Origin: Clostridium sp. UBA1056
GTDB taxonomy: Bacteria; Bacillota; Clostridia; Clostridiales; Clostridiaceae
NCBI GenBank assembly: GCA_002316385.1
Contig: DCDL01000004.1
Span: 209,588-273,587 of the forward strand
Direction: 5' to 3'
DNA: 64,000 bases
The position numbers and the translations under genes are program-made. The notes beneath the pieces were generated by a model that had not been told where the DNA came from, did not search any database, and saw nothing but the letters and a program-made list of their open reading frames with translations. The number at the start of each line of letters is the position of its first letter. The stretch's first letter is position 1. Below, piece by piece: positions 17,649 through 26,769 of the stretch.

Positions 17649-18102
17649 CACTTAATCCCTTTATCTCCTCTATGAAACTATTAATATCATCAAACTTTCT
17701 ATATACAGATGCAAATCTTATATAAGCAACTTCATCTATATCCCTCAACTTCTCCAATATTAATTCTCCTATTTCTTCAGAACTTATTTCGCTAGTCATG
17801 GTATTATTAAGTCTTTTTTCAATAGAATTTACTAAATTTTCTATATCTAATCTTGACACAGGTCTCTTTTCACAGGCCCTTATAACGCCACTTATAATTT
17901 TATCTCTATCAAATACCTCTCTAGTTAAATTTCTTTTAATAACAAATATTTGTATATTCTCTATTTTTTCATAGGTAGTATATCTTTTACTACAATTAAG
18001 GCATTCTCTTCTTCGTCTAATTGAACCATCATCATCTGTTGCTCTCGAGTCTACAACCTTACTTTCTTCTCCATTACAATAAGGACACTTCAATGTAATC
18101 AC
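17638..18102 (-). CDS. nrdR: Transcriptional repressor NrdR
   Basis: NrdR represses ribonucleotide reductase genes in response to ATP/dATP. The 154 residues have the zinc ribbon (CPYC at 6-9 and CLNC at 34-37) and the ATP-cone domain (about 47-137). The length matches the family exactly. In cluster I clostridia it commonly lies near ylmC and sporulation sigma genes. The ATG is preceded by a purine-rich stretch. Confidence 0.96.
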   Translation of the reverse strand: MITLKCPYCNGEESKVVDSRATDDDGSIRRRRECLNCSKRYTTYEKIENIQIFVIKRNLTREVFDRDKIISGVIRACEKRPVSRLDIENLVNSIEKRLNNTMTSEISSEEIGELILEKLRDIDEVAYIRFASVYRKFDDINSFIEEIKGLSDEK

Positions 18103-18177
18103 ATCCTCTTAGTTTTCTATTTATACTACGATTATACACAAAGTATTCACCATTTGTATATAATTAATTCTTTTCAA

Positions 18178-18435
18178 TTAATTATTTTCCACTACTCCAT
18201 CTCCATCTACTAAGATAACATCTACTCCAATCTTTTTAATTCTTTCCCAAGGCAGTTCTATATCTTCATTTTTTGAGAACCATCCAGATTTATGCGTTGG
18301 AAGTATGATAGCTTCTAATTTATACTCTTCACAATTTACTTTAAAATCTTTTATATATCCAAGCTTAGCACCTGTATTAATATCTATAACCTCCATGGTT
18401 TTTAAGCTATTTACTGCAAACATTGAAGTCTCCAT
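18178..18435 (-). CDS. ylmC: YlmC/YmxH-family sporulation-associated PRC-barrel protein
   Basis: An 85-residue single PRC-barrel domain with the family pattern (MEVIDINTGAKLGYIKD, then KSGWFSK and ELPWERIKKIG). YlmC/YmxH proteins are conserved in endospore formers and lie beside sigma-E/sigma-G genes. Their molecular role is not established. It has a standard SD-ATG start and lies 75 bases upstream of nrdR. Confidence 0.85.
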   Translation of the reverse strand: METSMFAVNSLKTMEVIDINTGAKLGYIKDFKVNCEEYKLEAIILPTHKSGWFSKNEDIELPWERIKKIGVDVILVDGDGVVENN

Positions 18436-18498
18436 AAAAATTCCTCCCTAAATTTTATATCATTTTATCTATATTCTCTTTGAAACAATATAGAACAT

Positions 18499-18520
18499 AA
18501 AAAAAGAGCCTGAGCTCTTT
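18499..18520 (-). terminator. Terminator after surE
   Basis: On the minus strand AAAGAGC/GCTCTTT forms a 7-bp stem with a 4-nt loop, followed by a T-run. It lies 45 nt after the surE stop. Confidence 0.85.
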
Positions 18521-18565
18521 AAAATATATCCTGCTGATATTTGTATAACGGCTTTTATTAAGTCT

Positions 18566-19351
18566 TTATTTTTTATCCTTCCACTTTTCCATGACCTCAT
18601 TTTCAAATATGTTCTTTACCTCATCTAATATTTTAAAGTTGGTAAAATCAAAATGTAAGGGTGTTAATGTTACATATCCATTTGATAAAAAATACAAATC
18701 AGAGTCATCTTCTATAATGTCATTTCTAGTACCTTTTTTTATATATACTTTATCTTCATTTTCATCTATGAGTACATAATCTGTTTTATAAGTTAATTTT
18801 CCTAATTTACAAACTTTTATCCCCTTAATTTCATTTTCTCCCCTATTGGGAATATTTACATTAAGTACTACATTATTTTTTAAATAACTTTTTTCTGCTA
18901 TATCTACAATTTTACTTATCCACTTAACAGCTTTTGTATAGTCTTCGTCTTCCTTATCCCAATCAACCTCCATAGAAACAGCAATTGATGGAACACTATA
19001 TATCGCTCCTTCTATAGCTGCAGATACTGTCCCTGAGTATAATATATCTGTGCCACAATTTAACCCTCTATTTATTCCAGAAATAACCAGATCAATATTA
19101 TCTCCAATTAAAGATAATCCAGCTTGTGTACAATCTGCTGGTGTCCCAGCTAAACTATAAGATTTAAAATTTTCACTTAATCCTTCTTCTCTTATTTTTA
19201 TTGGATCATGAATTGATATGGAATGACTAGATGCACTTTTTTGATCTCTTGGAGCTACAACTATAACTTCATGTTTTTTAGATATTTCTCTTGCTAAGTC
19301 AATTATTCCTCTTGCATTTATTCCATCATCGTTTGTAATTAATATTTTCAT
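18566..19351 (-). CDS. surE: 5'/3'-nucleotidase SurE
   Basis: SurE is a metal-dependent phosphatase that dephosphorylates nucleoside monophosphates. The hallmark ITNDDG acidic motif is at residues 5-10, and the family blocks AGTPADCTQAG and SGINRGLNCG (about 88-120) are intact. At 261 residues the length is normal. It has its own terminator and a 645-bp gene-free region upstream. Confidence 0.96.
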   Translation of the reverse strand: MKILITNDDGINARGIIDLAREISKKHEVIVVAPRDQKSASSHSISIHDPIKIREEGLSENFKSYSLAGTPADCTQAGLSLIGDNIDLVISGINRGLNCGTDILYSGTVSAAIEGAIYSVPSIAVSMEVDWDKEDEDYTKAVKWISKIVDIAEKSYLKNNVVLNVNIPNRGENEIKGIKVCKLGKLTYKTDYVLIDENEDKVYIKKGTRNDIIEDDSDLYFLSNGYVTLTPLHFDFTNFKILDEVKNIFENEVMEKWKDKK

Positions 19352-19842
19352 GTAAATCCTCCTATTTAATATCCTAAAATCTAATTAAATTATCAAGACT
19401 ATATTTTATATGTTAATATATTAAATTTTGTTAATTTTCTAAGTCAAAAATTAAAATTTTAGATTATATCTTTAATTGAAGTCATAGAAAGTATAACCTC
19501 ATTTAAAAATAGATAACATTCCTTAAAGTTCTATTTAGGTAATATTCACTTTTTATTAAAAATTTTAGAGAAGTTTCTTTTAATATCTATACTGCATATT
19601 CTTATATATGCATACAACGGAACAAATAAACTTGAGATACTTTATCAATAGAAATACAGTATATTTACTACAAAACTATTTTAACAGAATATACATATAT
19701 TAATCAAATTTTGTTTAATTTCAGTATTTTCCATATTATATATATACATTAATTCATACTAATTAATTCGCAATGTTCATATTTGTATTATTGATTTTAT
19801 TAAATTATTTATATATTACAGATTTATAATATTATATAAAAC
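19352..19842. other. Long AT-rich gene-free region upstream of surE
   Basis: No open frame with a plausible ribosome site was found on either strand. Composition is extremely AT-rich, with only short palindromes such as ATATATGCATA near 19604-19616. Nothing here resembles a structured RNA or repeat. It presumably contains the surE promoter, which could not be picked out confidently. Confidence 0.5.
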
Positions 19843-19862
19843 AAAAAAGAGCCTAGGCTCTT
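19843..19862 (-). terminator. Terminator downstream of sigG
   Basis: AAGAGCC/GGCTCTT is a perfect GC-rich palindrome (19847-19862) followed by TTTTTTG on the minus strand. It is 135 nt past the sigG stop, so the sigG message has a long untranslated tail. Its arms closely resemble those of the surE terminator. Confidence 0.75.
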
Positions 19863-19996
19863 CTTTGCTAAATTATAAACTTTAATTTTAACTTCATTAC
19901 AATATAAATTTTTAACATAATATCAATTAATTATATTAAAATATCGTAATTAGTTTTTAACTCTAAAATTAAGCTACCTACCTGTAAATAATTATA

Positions 19997-20770
19997 TTAC
20001 ACGTGTTTTCTCATATGTTTAAGTGCTGTCTTCTCTAACCTTGAAACCTGAGCTTGAGATATTCCAATTTCATCAGCAACCTCCATTTGGGTCCTTCCTT
20101 GAAAAAATCTTAGATTTAAGATTAATTTTTCTCTATCTGTAAGCTTTTTCATGCCTTCCTTTATTGATATATTTTCAAGCCATCCATCATCTAAATTCTT
20201 ACTATCGCTAATTTGATCCATAACGAATATGGCATCTCCACCATCATGGTAGATAGGTTCAAATAATGAAATAGGATCTTGAATTGCGTCTAGCGCAAAT
20301 ACCACCTCTTCTTTAGGCATTTCTAGTTCCTTTGCAATTTGAGAGATAGTGGGTTCCTTGTTATCCTTATTAACAAGCTTATCTCTTACTTGTAAGGCCT
20401 TATAAGCAATATCTCTTAAAGATCTACTTACTCTAATAGAGTTATTATCCCGAAGGTATCTTCTAATTTCTCCAATTATCATCGGTACTGCATAAGTGGA
20501 AAATCTTACGTTTTGACTTAAATCAAAATTATCTATGGCCTTCATAAGACCTATACATCCTACTTGAAATAAGTCATCTACATTTTCCCCTCTGTTATTA
20601 AATCTTTGAATCACACTTAATACTAATCTAAGATTTCCTTTTATAAAATCTTCTCTACAGCCCTTATCACCCTGCTTTATTTTGATTAGTAGCTCCCTCA
20701 TTTCCTTCTCTTTTAATACAGGTAGCTTTGAAGTATTTACTCCACAAATTTCCACTTTATTAATCATCAT
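19997..20770 (-). CDS. sigG: RNA polymerase sporulation sigma factor SigG
   Basis: Sigma-G directs late forespore transcription. The 257 residues begin with the family-specific INKVEICGVNTSKLP and contain regions 2 (core binding, NVRFSTYAVPMIIGEIRRYLRDN), 3 and 4 (helix-turn-helix TQMEVADEIGISQAQVSRLE). Length and N-terminus separate it from SigF. It lies directly downstream of sigE as in other spore formers, with a 73-bp gap holding a sigma-F-like promoter candidate. Either of two adjacent ATGs could be used. Confidence 0.97.
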   Translation of the reverse strand: MMINKVEICGVNTSKLPVLKEKEMRELLIKIKQGDKGCREDFIKGNLRLVLSVIQRFNNRGENVDDLFQVGCIGLMKAIDNFDLSQNVRFSTYAVPMIIGEIRRYLRDNNSIRVSRSLRDIAYKALQVRDKLVNKDNKEPTISQIAKELEMPKEEVVFALDAIQDPISLFEPIYHDGGDAIFVMDQISDSKNLDDGWLENISIKEGMKKLTDREKLILNLRFFQGRTQMEVADEIGISQAQVSRLEKTALKHMRKHV

Positions 20771-20804
20771 AAGGTCTCATTCCCTTCAGAATAATTACAT
20801 TAAA

Positions 20805-20832
20805 ATTATCTCCTGCTGTAACTTTTTTATAC
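20805..20832 (-). promoter_or_regulatory. Candidate sigma-F/sigma-G promoter of sigG
   Basis: On the minus strand GTATA (20828-20832) and GGAGATAAT (20805-20813) are separated by 14 bp. This resembles the forespore pattern GHATR-N15-GGHRARHTX with one -10 mismatch and one base of spacing difference. The position 35 bp before the start codon fits. Confidence 0.35.
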
Positions 20833-20843
20833 TAAAGACAACC

Positions 20844-21584
20844 TTATAACATTTTATTAATTTCTTTTTTAAGTCTTTTGATTATTCTTTTTTCTAGTCT
20901 AGAAATGTAGGATTGGGATATACCAAGCATATCAGCCACTTCCTTTTGAGTTCTTTCTGTAACTCCATTTAAACCAAATCTTAACTCTATTATTTCTTTT
21001 TCTCGACTATTTAATTTATCCATAGCAATACGAAGAAGTTGTTTATCCACTTCTTCTTCTATATAGTTATATACTACATTACTATCCGTACCTAATATGT
21101 CTGATAATAATAGTTCATTCCCATCCCAATCGATATTCAGCGGCTCATAAAATGAAATTTCTGTTTTTATCTTGTTATTTCTTCTCAAGTACATAAGTAT
21201 TTCATTTTCTATGCATCTAGAAGAATAAGTCGCTAACTTAATTTTCTTCTCTGGTGCGAAGGTATTTACTGCCTTTATAAGTCCTATAGTTCCTACCGAT
21301 ATTAAATCCTCTACATTTACTCCTGTATTTTCAAATTTTCTAGCTATATAAACCACTAATCTTAAATTACGCTCAATTAGAATAGATCTTATACTTTCAT
21401 CCCCCATTTCTAAGTTTTCTACTAAGGCTTCCTCTTCTTCTTTAGTCAATGGTGGTGGTAATGCATCATTTCCCCCTATGTAGTATATGGATTTTGCAAA
21501 CCCCTTAAATTTACTTAAAAACCTACTTAATATACTCTGTAACTTGTTCCTCATTTCTGTAACCTTTTTTAATACATTATTCAT
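20844..21584 (-). CDS. sigE: RNA polymerase sporulation sigma factor SigE (pro-form)
   Basis: Sigma-E drives early mother-cell transcription. The 246-residue precursor has an N-terminal extension of roughly 27-30 residues before the NDALPPPLTKEEEE region, which SpoIIGA removes. Regions 2 (KLATYSSRCIENEILMYLRR) and 4 (TQKEVADMLGISQSYISRLE) are complete. It follows spoIIGA by 11 bases, so the protease and its substrate are made together. The SD is GGGGGAG. Confidence 0.97.
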   Translation of the reverse strand: MNNVLKKVTEMRNKLQSILSRFLSKFKGFAKSIYYIGGNDALPPPLTKEEEEALVENLEMGDESIRSILIERNLRLVVYIARKFENTGVNVEDLISVGTIGLIKAVNTFAPEKKIKLATYSSRCIENEILMYLRRNNKIKTEISFYEPLNIDWDGNELLLSDILGTDSNVVYNYIEEEVDKQLLRIAMDKLNSREKEIIELRFGLNGVTERTQKEVADMLGISQSYISRLEKRIIKRLKKEINKML

Positions 21585-21595
21585 AAAAACTCCCC

Positions 21596-22399
21596 CTATT
21601 CTATAATCCCCCTTGGTAAAAGCCCGTTATAATCACTATGCTTACTAAGCTTTTTATCAGAAAATGCTAATATCAAATTTTTCTCTCTCATATCTCCATT
21701 AATGTTAATCTTAACACTATCTGGTTTAATCCCAATAAGTTTTCCATTATATCCATTAACAACAGAGTAAGGAATATTGTATATATCATGAGTCTTTAAA
21801 TTTAAATCTTTGAAAAGTTCCTTTTCCACAATTATTACTGGTAAATTAGTTGCTGGTTCTCGAAGTTCGTTTCCAGTATCTAAGAAAGCTTTTATTATAG
21901 TCTTAACATTATCTATACATATTTCTGTATTATACACATAACTAGTTAATATTCGCCTCTCTTTTACATAAACTATCAATTTATAAACTAATATATAGGT
22001 AATCATTAAAGATAATATAAGATTTTTATAAGAAAAATTATATATCATAGCACTTGGTGATAAAGATGGATTATCTTTTATAGCTAAGTAAAAGGCCATT
22101 CCTGCAAGGAGTATAGAATATAATACAAATATCCCCATTGCCTTTAATATTTCAATAACACTTTTATCCTTAATAGCTATTAAGATCATTATTACTGCCA
22201 CTACTATTTTAAAAGGTGTAGTTGCAAATAACTGCAACTTAGGAATGACTATGGTTAAAACATACGAAGTACCAATAATTGAACTTAACATTAATCTCCC
22301 TGTTGGAACTTTCTTTTTTATTGTCTGCATAGTTATGGTTAATAAAAATAAGTTTACTAAAAAGTTCTCCAATAAAAGCATATCTAAGTACACTACCAT
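21596..22399 (-). CDS. spoIIGA: Sigma-E processing aspartic peptidase SpoIIGA
   Basis: SpoIIGA sits in the sporulation septum and cleaves pro-sigma-E after a forespore signal. The N-terminal half has about five membrane segments (residues 5-150), and the C-terminal half carries the retropepsin-like aspartate motif FLDTGNEL near residue 172. At 267 residues it is slightly short but complete. The SD AAGGGGG precedes the ATG. It is the first gene of the spoIIG operon. Confidence 0.95.
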   Translation of the reverse strand: MVVYLDMLLLENFLVNLFLLTITMQTIKKKVPTGRLMLSSIIGTSYVLTIVIPKLQLFATTPFKIVVAVIMILIAIKDKSVIEILKAMGIFVLYSILLAGMAFYLAIKDNPSLSPSAMIYNFSYKNLILSLMITYILVYKLIVYVKERRILTSYVYNTEICIDNVKTIIKAFLDTGNELREPATNLPVIIVEKELFKDLNLKTHDIYNIPYSVVNGYNGKLIGIKPDSVKININGDMREKNLILAFSDKKLSKHSDYNGLLPRGIIE

Positions 22400-22415
22400 T
22401 TTCTTTACCCCCTTA

Positions 22416-22480
22416 AGGATTATTATATAGATTAGTTACAGTAAAATTTGTAAAATCCTATTGTAAAATTCCATATTATT
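22416..22480 (-). promoter_or_regulatory. Putative spoIIG promoter region
   Basis: On the minus strand TATAAT (within CTATATAAT, near 22420) is preceded by TTTACA about 21 bp upstream, an over-long spacing like that of Spo0A-dependent promoters such as B. subtilis spoIIG. The motif TTTTAC recurs three times at 22438-22473. No exact TGTCGAA Spo0A box was seen, so the regulator is not established. Confidence 0.3.
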
Positions 22481-22600
22481 ACTAGGAAATTATGTCATTT
22501 TACGATTTTTTTTTTGAATTCTATATATTCAAAATTAATGGCAAAGCTTAAGCATAAAATTACTGATAAAATAAAAGAGATTACCATTTATAAAGTATAA

Positions 22601-22654
22601 TAAAAAAGGAGCTATTTCAGAATTAACTTTAGGTTAATTCTGAAATAGCTCCTT
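22601..22654 (-). terminator. Terminator after ftsZ
   Basis: A perfect 22-bp stem (22606-22627 with 22633-22654, 5-nt loop) begins 11 nt past the ftsZ stop and is followed by TTTTTTA on the minus strand. It is the strongest terminator in the window. Confidence 0.92.
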
Positions 22655-22665
22655 AATAAGCAATA

Positions 22666-23775
22666 TTATCTCATATTTTTTCTAAGCCATGTAGGTACTG
22701 TAAAGTCTTCGCCTTCATCTTTAGGCGGTATAGCTTCACTTGATTGAGTAGCAGCCACCTCTGACTTAGCACTTTGACTTTTAATAGAGTCAAACCCTAC
22801 TCCACTATCTATTTTAGTTTTTTCACTATCAAATCCTGTAGCAATAACGGTTATTCTTATTTCGTCATTTAAACTTTCATCAATTACAGCACCAAATATG
22901 ATATTTGCATCTGGATCAGCCTCTTCTTGTACTATTTGTGCTGCTTCATTAATTTCTAATAAAGATAAATCAGATCCACCAGTAACATTTAAAAGTACTC
23001 CAGTAGCACCTATAATTGAAGTTTCTAAAAGTGGGCTCGCTATTGCTTGTCTTGCAGCATCTTGAGCTCTACTATCACCAGTTCCAACACCTACTCCCAT
23101 ATGAGCAAGTCCTTTGTTTACCATAATAGTGCTAATATCTGCAAAGTCAAGGTTAATTAATCCTGGTATAGTTATTAAGTCGGATATACCTTGCACACCT
23201 TGTTTTAAAACATCATCTGCTTTTCTAAAAGATTCTACAAGAGTAGTTTTCTTATCTACAAGAGATAATAATCTTTCATTTGGAATGGTAACTAAAGTAT
23301 CAACTGATTCCTTTAAAGCTTTAATTCCAGCTTCTGCATGAATCATTCTTTTTCTTCCTTCAAATGGGAATGGCTTAGTTACAACTCCTACAGTTAAGAT
23401 TCCCATAGATTTTGCTATTTCTGCAACTACTGGCGCAGCTCCTGTACCAGTTCCTCCACCCATTCCACATGTGACAAATACCATGTCTGCACCTTTTAAG
23501 GCTTCGATTATTTCTTCTTTGCTTTCTTCAGCTGCTTTTCTACCAATTTCCGGATTAGCACCAGCTCCTAAACCTCTAGTAAGCTTGTCCCCTAATTGAA
23601 TTTTAAATTCAGCCTTTGACAAAAATAATGCTTGTTTATCTGTATTAATACCTATAAATTCAACATTTTTAAGTCCTTCTTCAATCATTCTATTTACAGC
23701 GTTGTTTCCACCGCCTCCACAACCTACAACTTTAATTTTACATAAATCATCATTTTGAATATCGAAATCAATCAC
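22666..23775 (-). CDS. ftsZ: Cell-division GTPase FtsZ
   Basis: FtsZ forms the cytokinetic ring at mid-cell and the polar ring in sporulation. The GTP-binding signature GGGTGTG lies near residues 106-112, the T7-loop region NLDFADI near 207, and the C-terminal conserved peptide VPTWLRKNM at the end, which binds FtsA. It has 369 residues. The start is GTG, overlapping the last codon of the upstream ftsA-like gene by 4 bases (GTGA), with AGGAGG in that gene's tail, so translation is coupled. Confidence 0.97.
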   Translation of the reverse strand: MIDFDIQNDDLCKIKVVGCGGGGNNAVNRMIEEGLKNVEFIGINTDKQALFLSKAEFKIQLGDKLTRGLGAGANPEIGRKAAEESKEEIIEALKGADMVFVTCGMGGGTGTGAAPVVAEIAKSMGILTVGVVTKPFPFEGRKRMIHAEAGIKALKESVDTLVTIPNERLLSLVDKKTTLVESFRKADDVLKQGVQGISDLITIPGLINLDFADISTIMVNKGLAHMGVGVGTGDSRAQDAARQAIASPLLETSIIGATGVLLNVTGGSDLSLLEINEAAQIVQEEADPDANIIFGAVIDESLNDEIRITVIATGFDSEKTKIDSGVGFDSIKSQSAKSEVAATQSSEAIPPKDEGEDFTVPTWLRKNMR

Positions 23776-25031
23776 TTTATTACCTCCTCATTAGAAAAAC
23801 TCTTTAGAATTCCTTTTAGCCTTGTCATAAACTTATTTTCTTTATTTCTATTATTGCTACTACTTAATTCTTCATTATCACTTTTACAGCAATTTTCATT
23901 TTTATTAAAGAGCTGTTCTTTACTTAAAACATATCTTATAATTCCTGTAGCTGTTGAATATATTGGGTTTGCTGCCCCAACATAGTTTGGAACCCCTATT
24001 CTAACTGGCTTTCCTAATAACTCTGAAGCTATAGCTGTAATGTCTCTAAATAAAGATATTCCGCCTCCAACAATTACGAAACTGCTAATTTGATCACTAA
24101 GTTGCTCTTTTTCAATGTGCTTGCTTATTATTTCAAGTAGCTCCTTAACTCTTTCACATATTATATCCACTAACATTTCATAATTAACTTCAACTACATC
24201 ATTTCCATTAGTGTTAACCTTCATTTTATAATTCCCTACGGAATTTTCTTTTAATAAAGTATTACACTTAAACTTTAGTCTTTCACTATCCTGTAATGGT
24301 AGATTCAAACAAATAGAAATATCATTTGTAATATTCTTACCACCTAAAGGTACTGAAAAGCAATCTAAGAATCTATTATTTTTAAAAACTGTAACTTCCA
24401 TATTAGAACTTCCAACATCAATAACTGCTACACCTTTAGCAAGCTCAGCATCTTCAATTACATCCTTGCCTATACATATAGCATTTATTACCCATCCCTT
24501 TATCTCGATTCCAGCTTCTTTTAAACATCTTTTATATCCATCAACATATTTTTTATCCAATATAAATGCATTACCTTCTGATTCAAGTACTTTTCCCTTC
24601 ATTCCTAGTGGATTAGTAATATTCTTCATAGAATCAACTATGTATTCTTCAATATCAACTTGGACAATTTCTTGATCCTTGCTAACACAAAACTTTGCAA
24701 CCTCACCTACATTTACTATGTCCTCATAGGTAATCTCCTTCATTTCTTGAAATGATAAAACTCCTTTAGTTTTTACAATTTCACATAAGGAAATTGGTAC
24801 AGATACGTATGTCTCTTCTAATGGTGAATTTACAATTTCCTTTAAACGCTCCATTACATTGCGTACTATGTCGGAAATATCCTTTTCATCCAATATTACA
24901 TTATCTTTGACTCCTTCATAATCAGAAGTAGTAATTCCAGCAATCTGTATTTTATTTTCTTGATCTAATTTCCCAACTACTCCACATACCTTCGAAGAAC
25001 TTATATCTATTCCAACAATGTAATCATTCAT
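23772..25031 (-). CDS. ftsA: FtsA-like cell-division ATPase
   Basis: FtsA is the actin-like membrane anchor of FtsZ. The 419 residues show the actin-fold phosphate motifs (GIDISSSKVCGVVG at 8-21, VIDVGSSNMEVTVF near 205-218, VVGGGISLF near 323-331) and an SHS2 insertion. The C-terminus (KFMTRLKGILKSF) can form the membrane-binding amphipathic helix expected of FtsA. It is divergent from the classical protein, and clostridial members are sometimes only called FtsA-like, but coupling to ftsZ supports the role. The SD is GGGGGG. Confidence 0.85.
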   Translation of the reverse strand: MNDYIVGIDISSSKVCGVVGKLDQENKIQIAGITTSDYEGVKDNVILDEKDISDIVRNVMERLKEIVNSPLEETYVSVPISLCEIVKTKGVLSFQEMKEITYEDIVNVGEVAKFCVSKDQEIVQVDIEEYIVDSMKNITNPLGMKGKVLESEGNAFILDKKYVDGYKRCLKEAGIEIKGWVINAICIGKDVIEDAELAKGVAVIDVGSSNMEVTVFKNNRFLDCFSVPLGGKNITNDISICLNLPLQDSERLKFKCNTLLKENSVGNYKMKVNTNGNDVVEVNYEMLVDIICERVKELLEIISKHIEKEQLSDQISSFVIVGGGISLFRDITAIASELLGKPVRIGVPNYVGAANPIYSTATGIIRYVLSKEQLFNKNENCCKSDNEELSSSNNRNKENKFMTRLKGILKSFSNEEVIK

Positions 25032-25367
25032 CTATCATATTCCCCCCACATCCTACTTCCTAAGAAGTTTACAGTGTACAAAGGTATATTCAACATAAAA
25101 ATTTAAATTCCTTCAAAATAAAAGAATATTTTCAGAATAAGTTTATGTTATACTAAGGCTGCCACCATTATAGCTTCTTAATAAGAAGCAACTATATGCT
25201 TTTTGCATAAATAAATTCATATTAATGAGAATTCCTAATTGAATATAAATATACCATTAAATCATTTATATTCTATATATAGTATAAAACTTAATTAAAA
25301 AAAACACAATAGTTAAATTTTTCTATTCCCTTAATATTGTAGACTTTTACCAGCATATTCTATAATT
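25032..25367. other. Intergenic region between ftsA and pilT
   Basis: No gene is visible. A short palindrome (GCTTCTTA-A-TAAGAAGC, 25173-25189) is the only notable structure and has no T-run after it, so it is more likely an operator or processing site than a terminator. The region should contain the ftsAZ promoter. Confidence 0.45.
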
Positions 25368-26366
25368 CTATAGCTCTTCTTCATCAATGTATCTACTGAT
25401 TTTGCCTATAGCTATTTCCATTGTCTGCATACCATATTTCGATGAAGTTTCCATAATAGATGGTATTTGATGTATTTTTCCTTCTCTAATTAAATTTTGA
25501 ATTGCTGGCGTGTTCACCATTACTTCAATTGCTGCAACTCTTTCATTACCATCTACCTTCTTGAACAATCTTTGACATACAATCCCCCTTAACACTGTAG
25601 AAAGCTGATTTCTTATTCTCAATTGTTGTTCAGCAGGAAAATAGTTTATAATTCTATCAATAGTTTTATACGCACTTATGGTATGTAACGTAGAAACTAC
25701 CAAATGTCCTGTTTCTGCTGCAAGTAATACTGCAGACATAGTTTCTAAATCTCTTATTTCTCCTACTAAAATTACATCTGGATCCTCTCTAAGTATAGCT
25801 CTTAATCCACTATCATAGCATTCAGTATCGCTGCCTATTTCCCTTTGATTTATTAGAGATTTTTTATGACTATGTAGATATTCTATAGGATCTTCTAAAG
25901 TTACAATATGAGTTTTTTTGTTTGTATTTATCTCATTTATCATAGCCGCCATAGTAGTACTCTTACCACTTCCTGTAGGGCCAGTTATAAGAATTAATCC
26001 GTCCTTTTTATTTGTAAATTCCCTTATGATTGCAGGCATATTTAAATCCTCTAGAGTTGGAACTTTTATCGGTACTACTCTAATTGCAATAGTGTCAAAA
26101 CCTCGGTCTTTATATACATTAACTCTGTATCTTCCTACTTCAGGTAATGTATATAGTTTATCCATCTCTCCTACTTCATTATATAGCAAGTAATCTTCTC
26201 CAAGAATTTCCTTGCTATATTGCCTAACTTCTTCTTCAGATAAAACGTCTTCTATTATATCTACTAACTCTCCATTTTTTCTTTGGATTGGAGGCGCTCC
26301 TACAGATAAGTGTAAGTCTGAACCTTCATTTTCGACTACATATTTTAAAAGTTCCTTTAACTCCAT
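25368..26366 (-). CDS. pilT: Type IV pilus retraction ATPase PilT
   Basis: PilT depolymerises type IV pili and drives twitching or gliding motility. The 332 residues contain Walker A GPTGSGKST (129-137), the Asp box VTLEDPIEY, Walker B DPDVILVGEIRD and the His box STLHT. The AIRVVP loop is also family-typical. No other pilus gene lies nearby; an isolated pilT next to ftsA and sigK is a recurrent clostridial arrangement. PilB-like assembly ATPases are longer, which favours PilT. Confidence 0.92.
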   Translation of the reverse strand: MELKELLKYVVENEGSDLHLSVGAPPIQRKNGELVDIIEDVLSEEEVRQYSKEILGEDYLLYNEVGEMDKLYTLPEVGRYRVNVYKDRGFDTIAIRVVPIKVPTLEDLNMPAIIREFTNKKDGLILITGPTGSGKSTTMAAMINEINTNKKTHIVTLEDPIEYLHSHKKSLINQREIGSDTECYDSGLRAILREDPDVILVGEIRDLETMSAVLLAAETGHLVVSTLHTISAYKTIDRIINYFPAEQQLRIRNQLSTVLRGIVCQRLFKKVDGNERVAAIEVMVNTPAIQNLIREGKIHQIPSIMETSSKYGMQTMEIAIGKISRYIDEEEL

Positions 26367-26658
26367 TTATTATCTCCTCATATATCATAAAATAAATTTA
26401 GACATATATTGTTATATTTTTAATTATATATCTTACTTTAAGTTTACAATAATTTCTATTTGCTTATCAATGTATATAATTATAATAAAAATTTTTATAT
26501 TTATATAAGTTCCAATAAATAGAACTCATTAATACTCTTTAGTGTAATCTAGGATTTCAAACAAATTTATGGTATAAGCTTTATTAAAACTTATATATAT
26601 TCATATATAAAATTTATTTAATTCTTTTAGTTTGAACCTAAAATTTCTAAAATTAAAA
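26367..26658. other. AT-rich gene-free region upstream of pilT
   Basis: No open frame with a ribosome site, repeat or clear promoter was found. The sequence is almost entirely A and T and separates pilT from the sigK terminator. Confidence 0.45.
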
Positions 26659-26706
26659 TATGATATGTATTAACTTACAATTTATTTATAAATTAATACA
26701 TATCAA
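26659..26706 (-). terminator. Probable terminator after sigK
   Basis: A perfect 12-bp stem (26662-26673 with 26693-26704, 19-nt loop) lies 66 nt past the sigK stop, with ATATTTTAATTTT following on the minus strand. The stem is AT-rich, so strength is uncertain. Confidence 0.5.
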
Positions 26707-26769
26707 TATCTTTCATAGTATGAAAATAATTATATAGCAAATATTTAAATATTAGATTAAGATATGTTA

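Noticed and set aside
26212..26508. Plus-strand frame running from pilT into the gap upstream of it
   Set aside because: The first half is antisense to pilT and the rest is low-complexity AT-rich sequence giving Ile/Tyr-rich residues.
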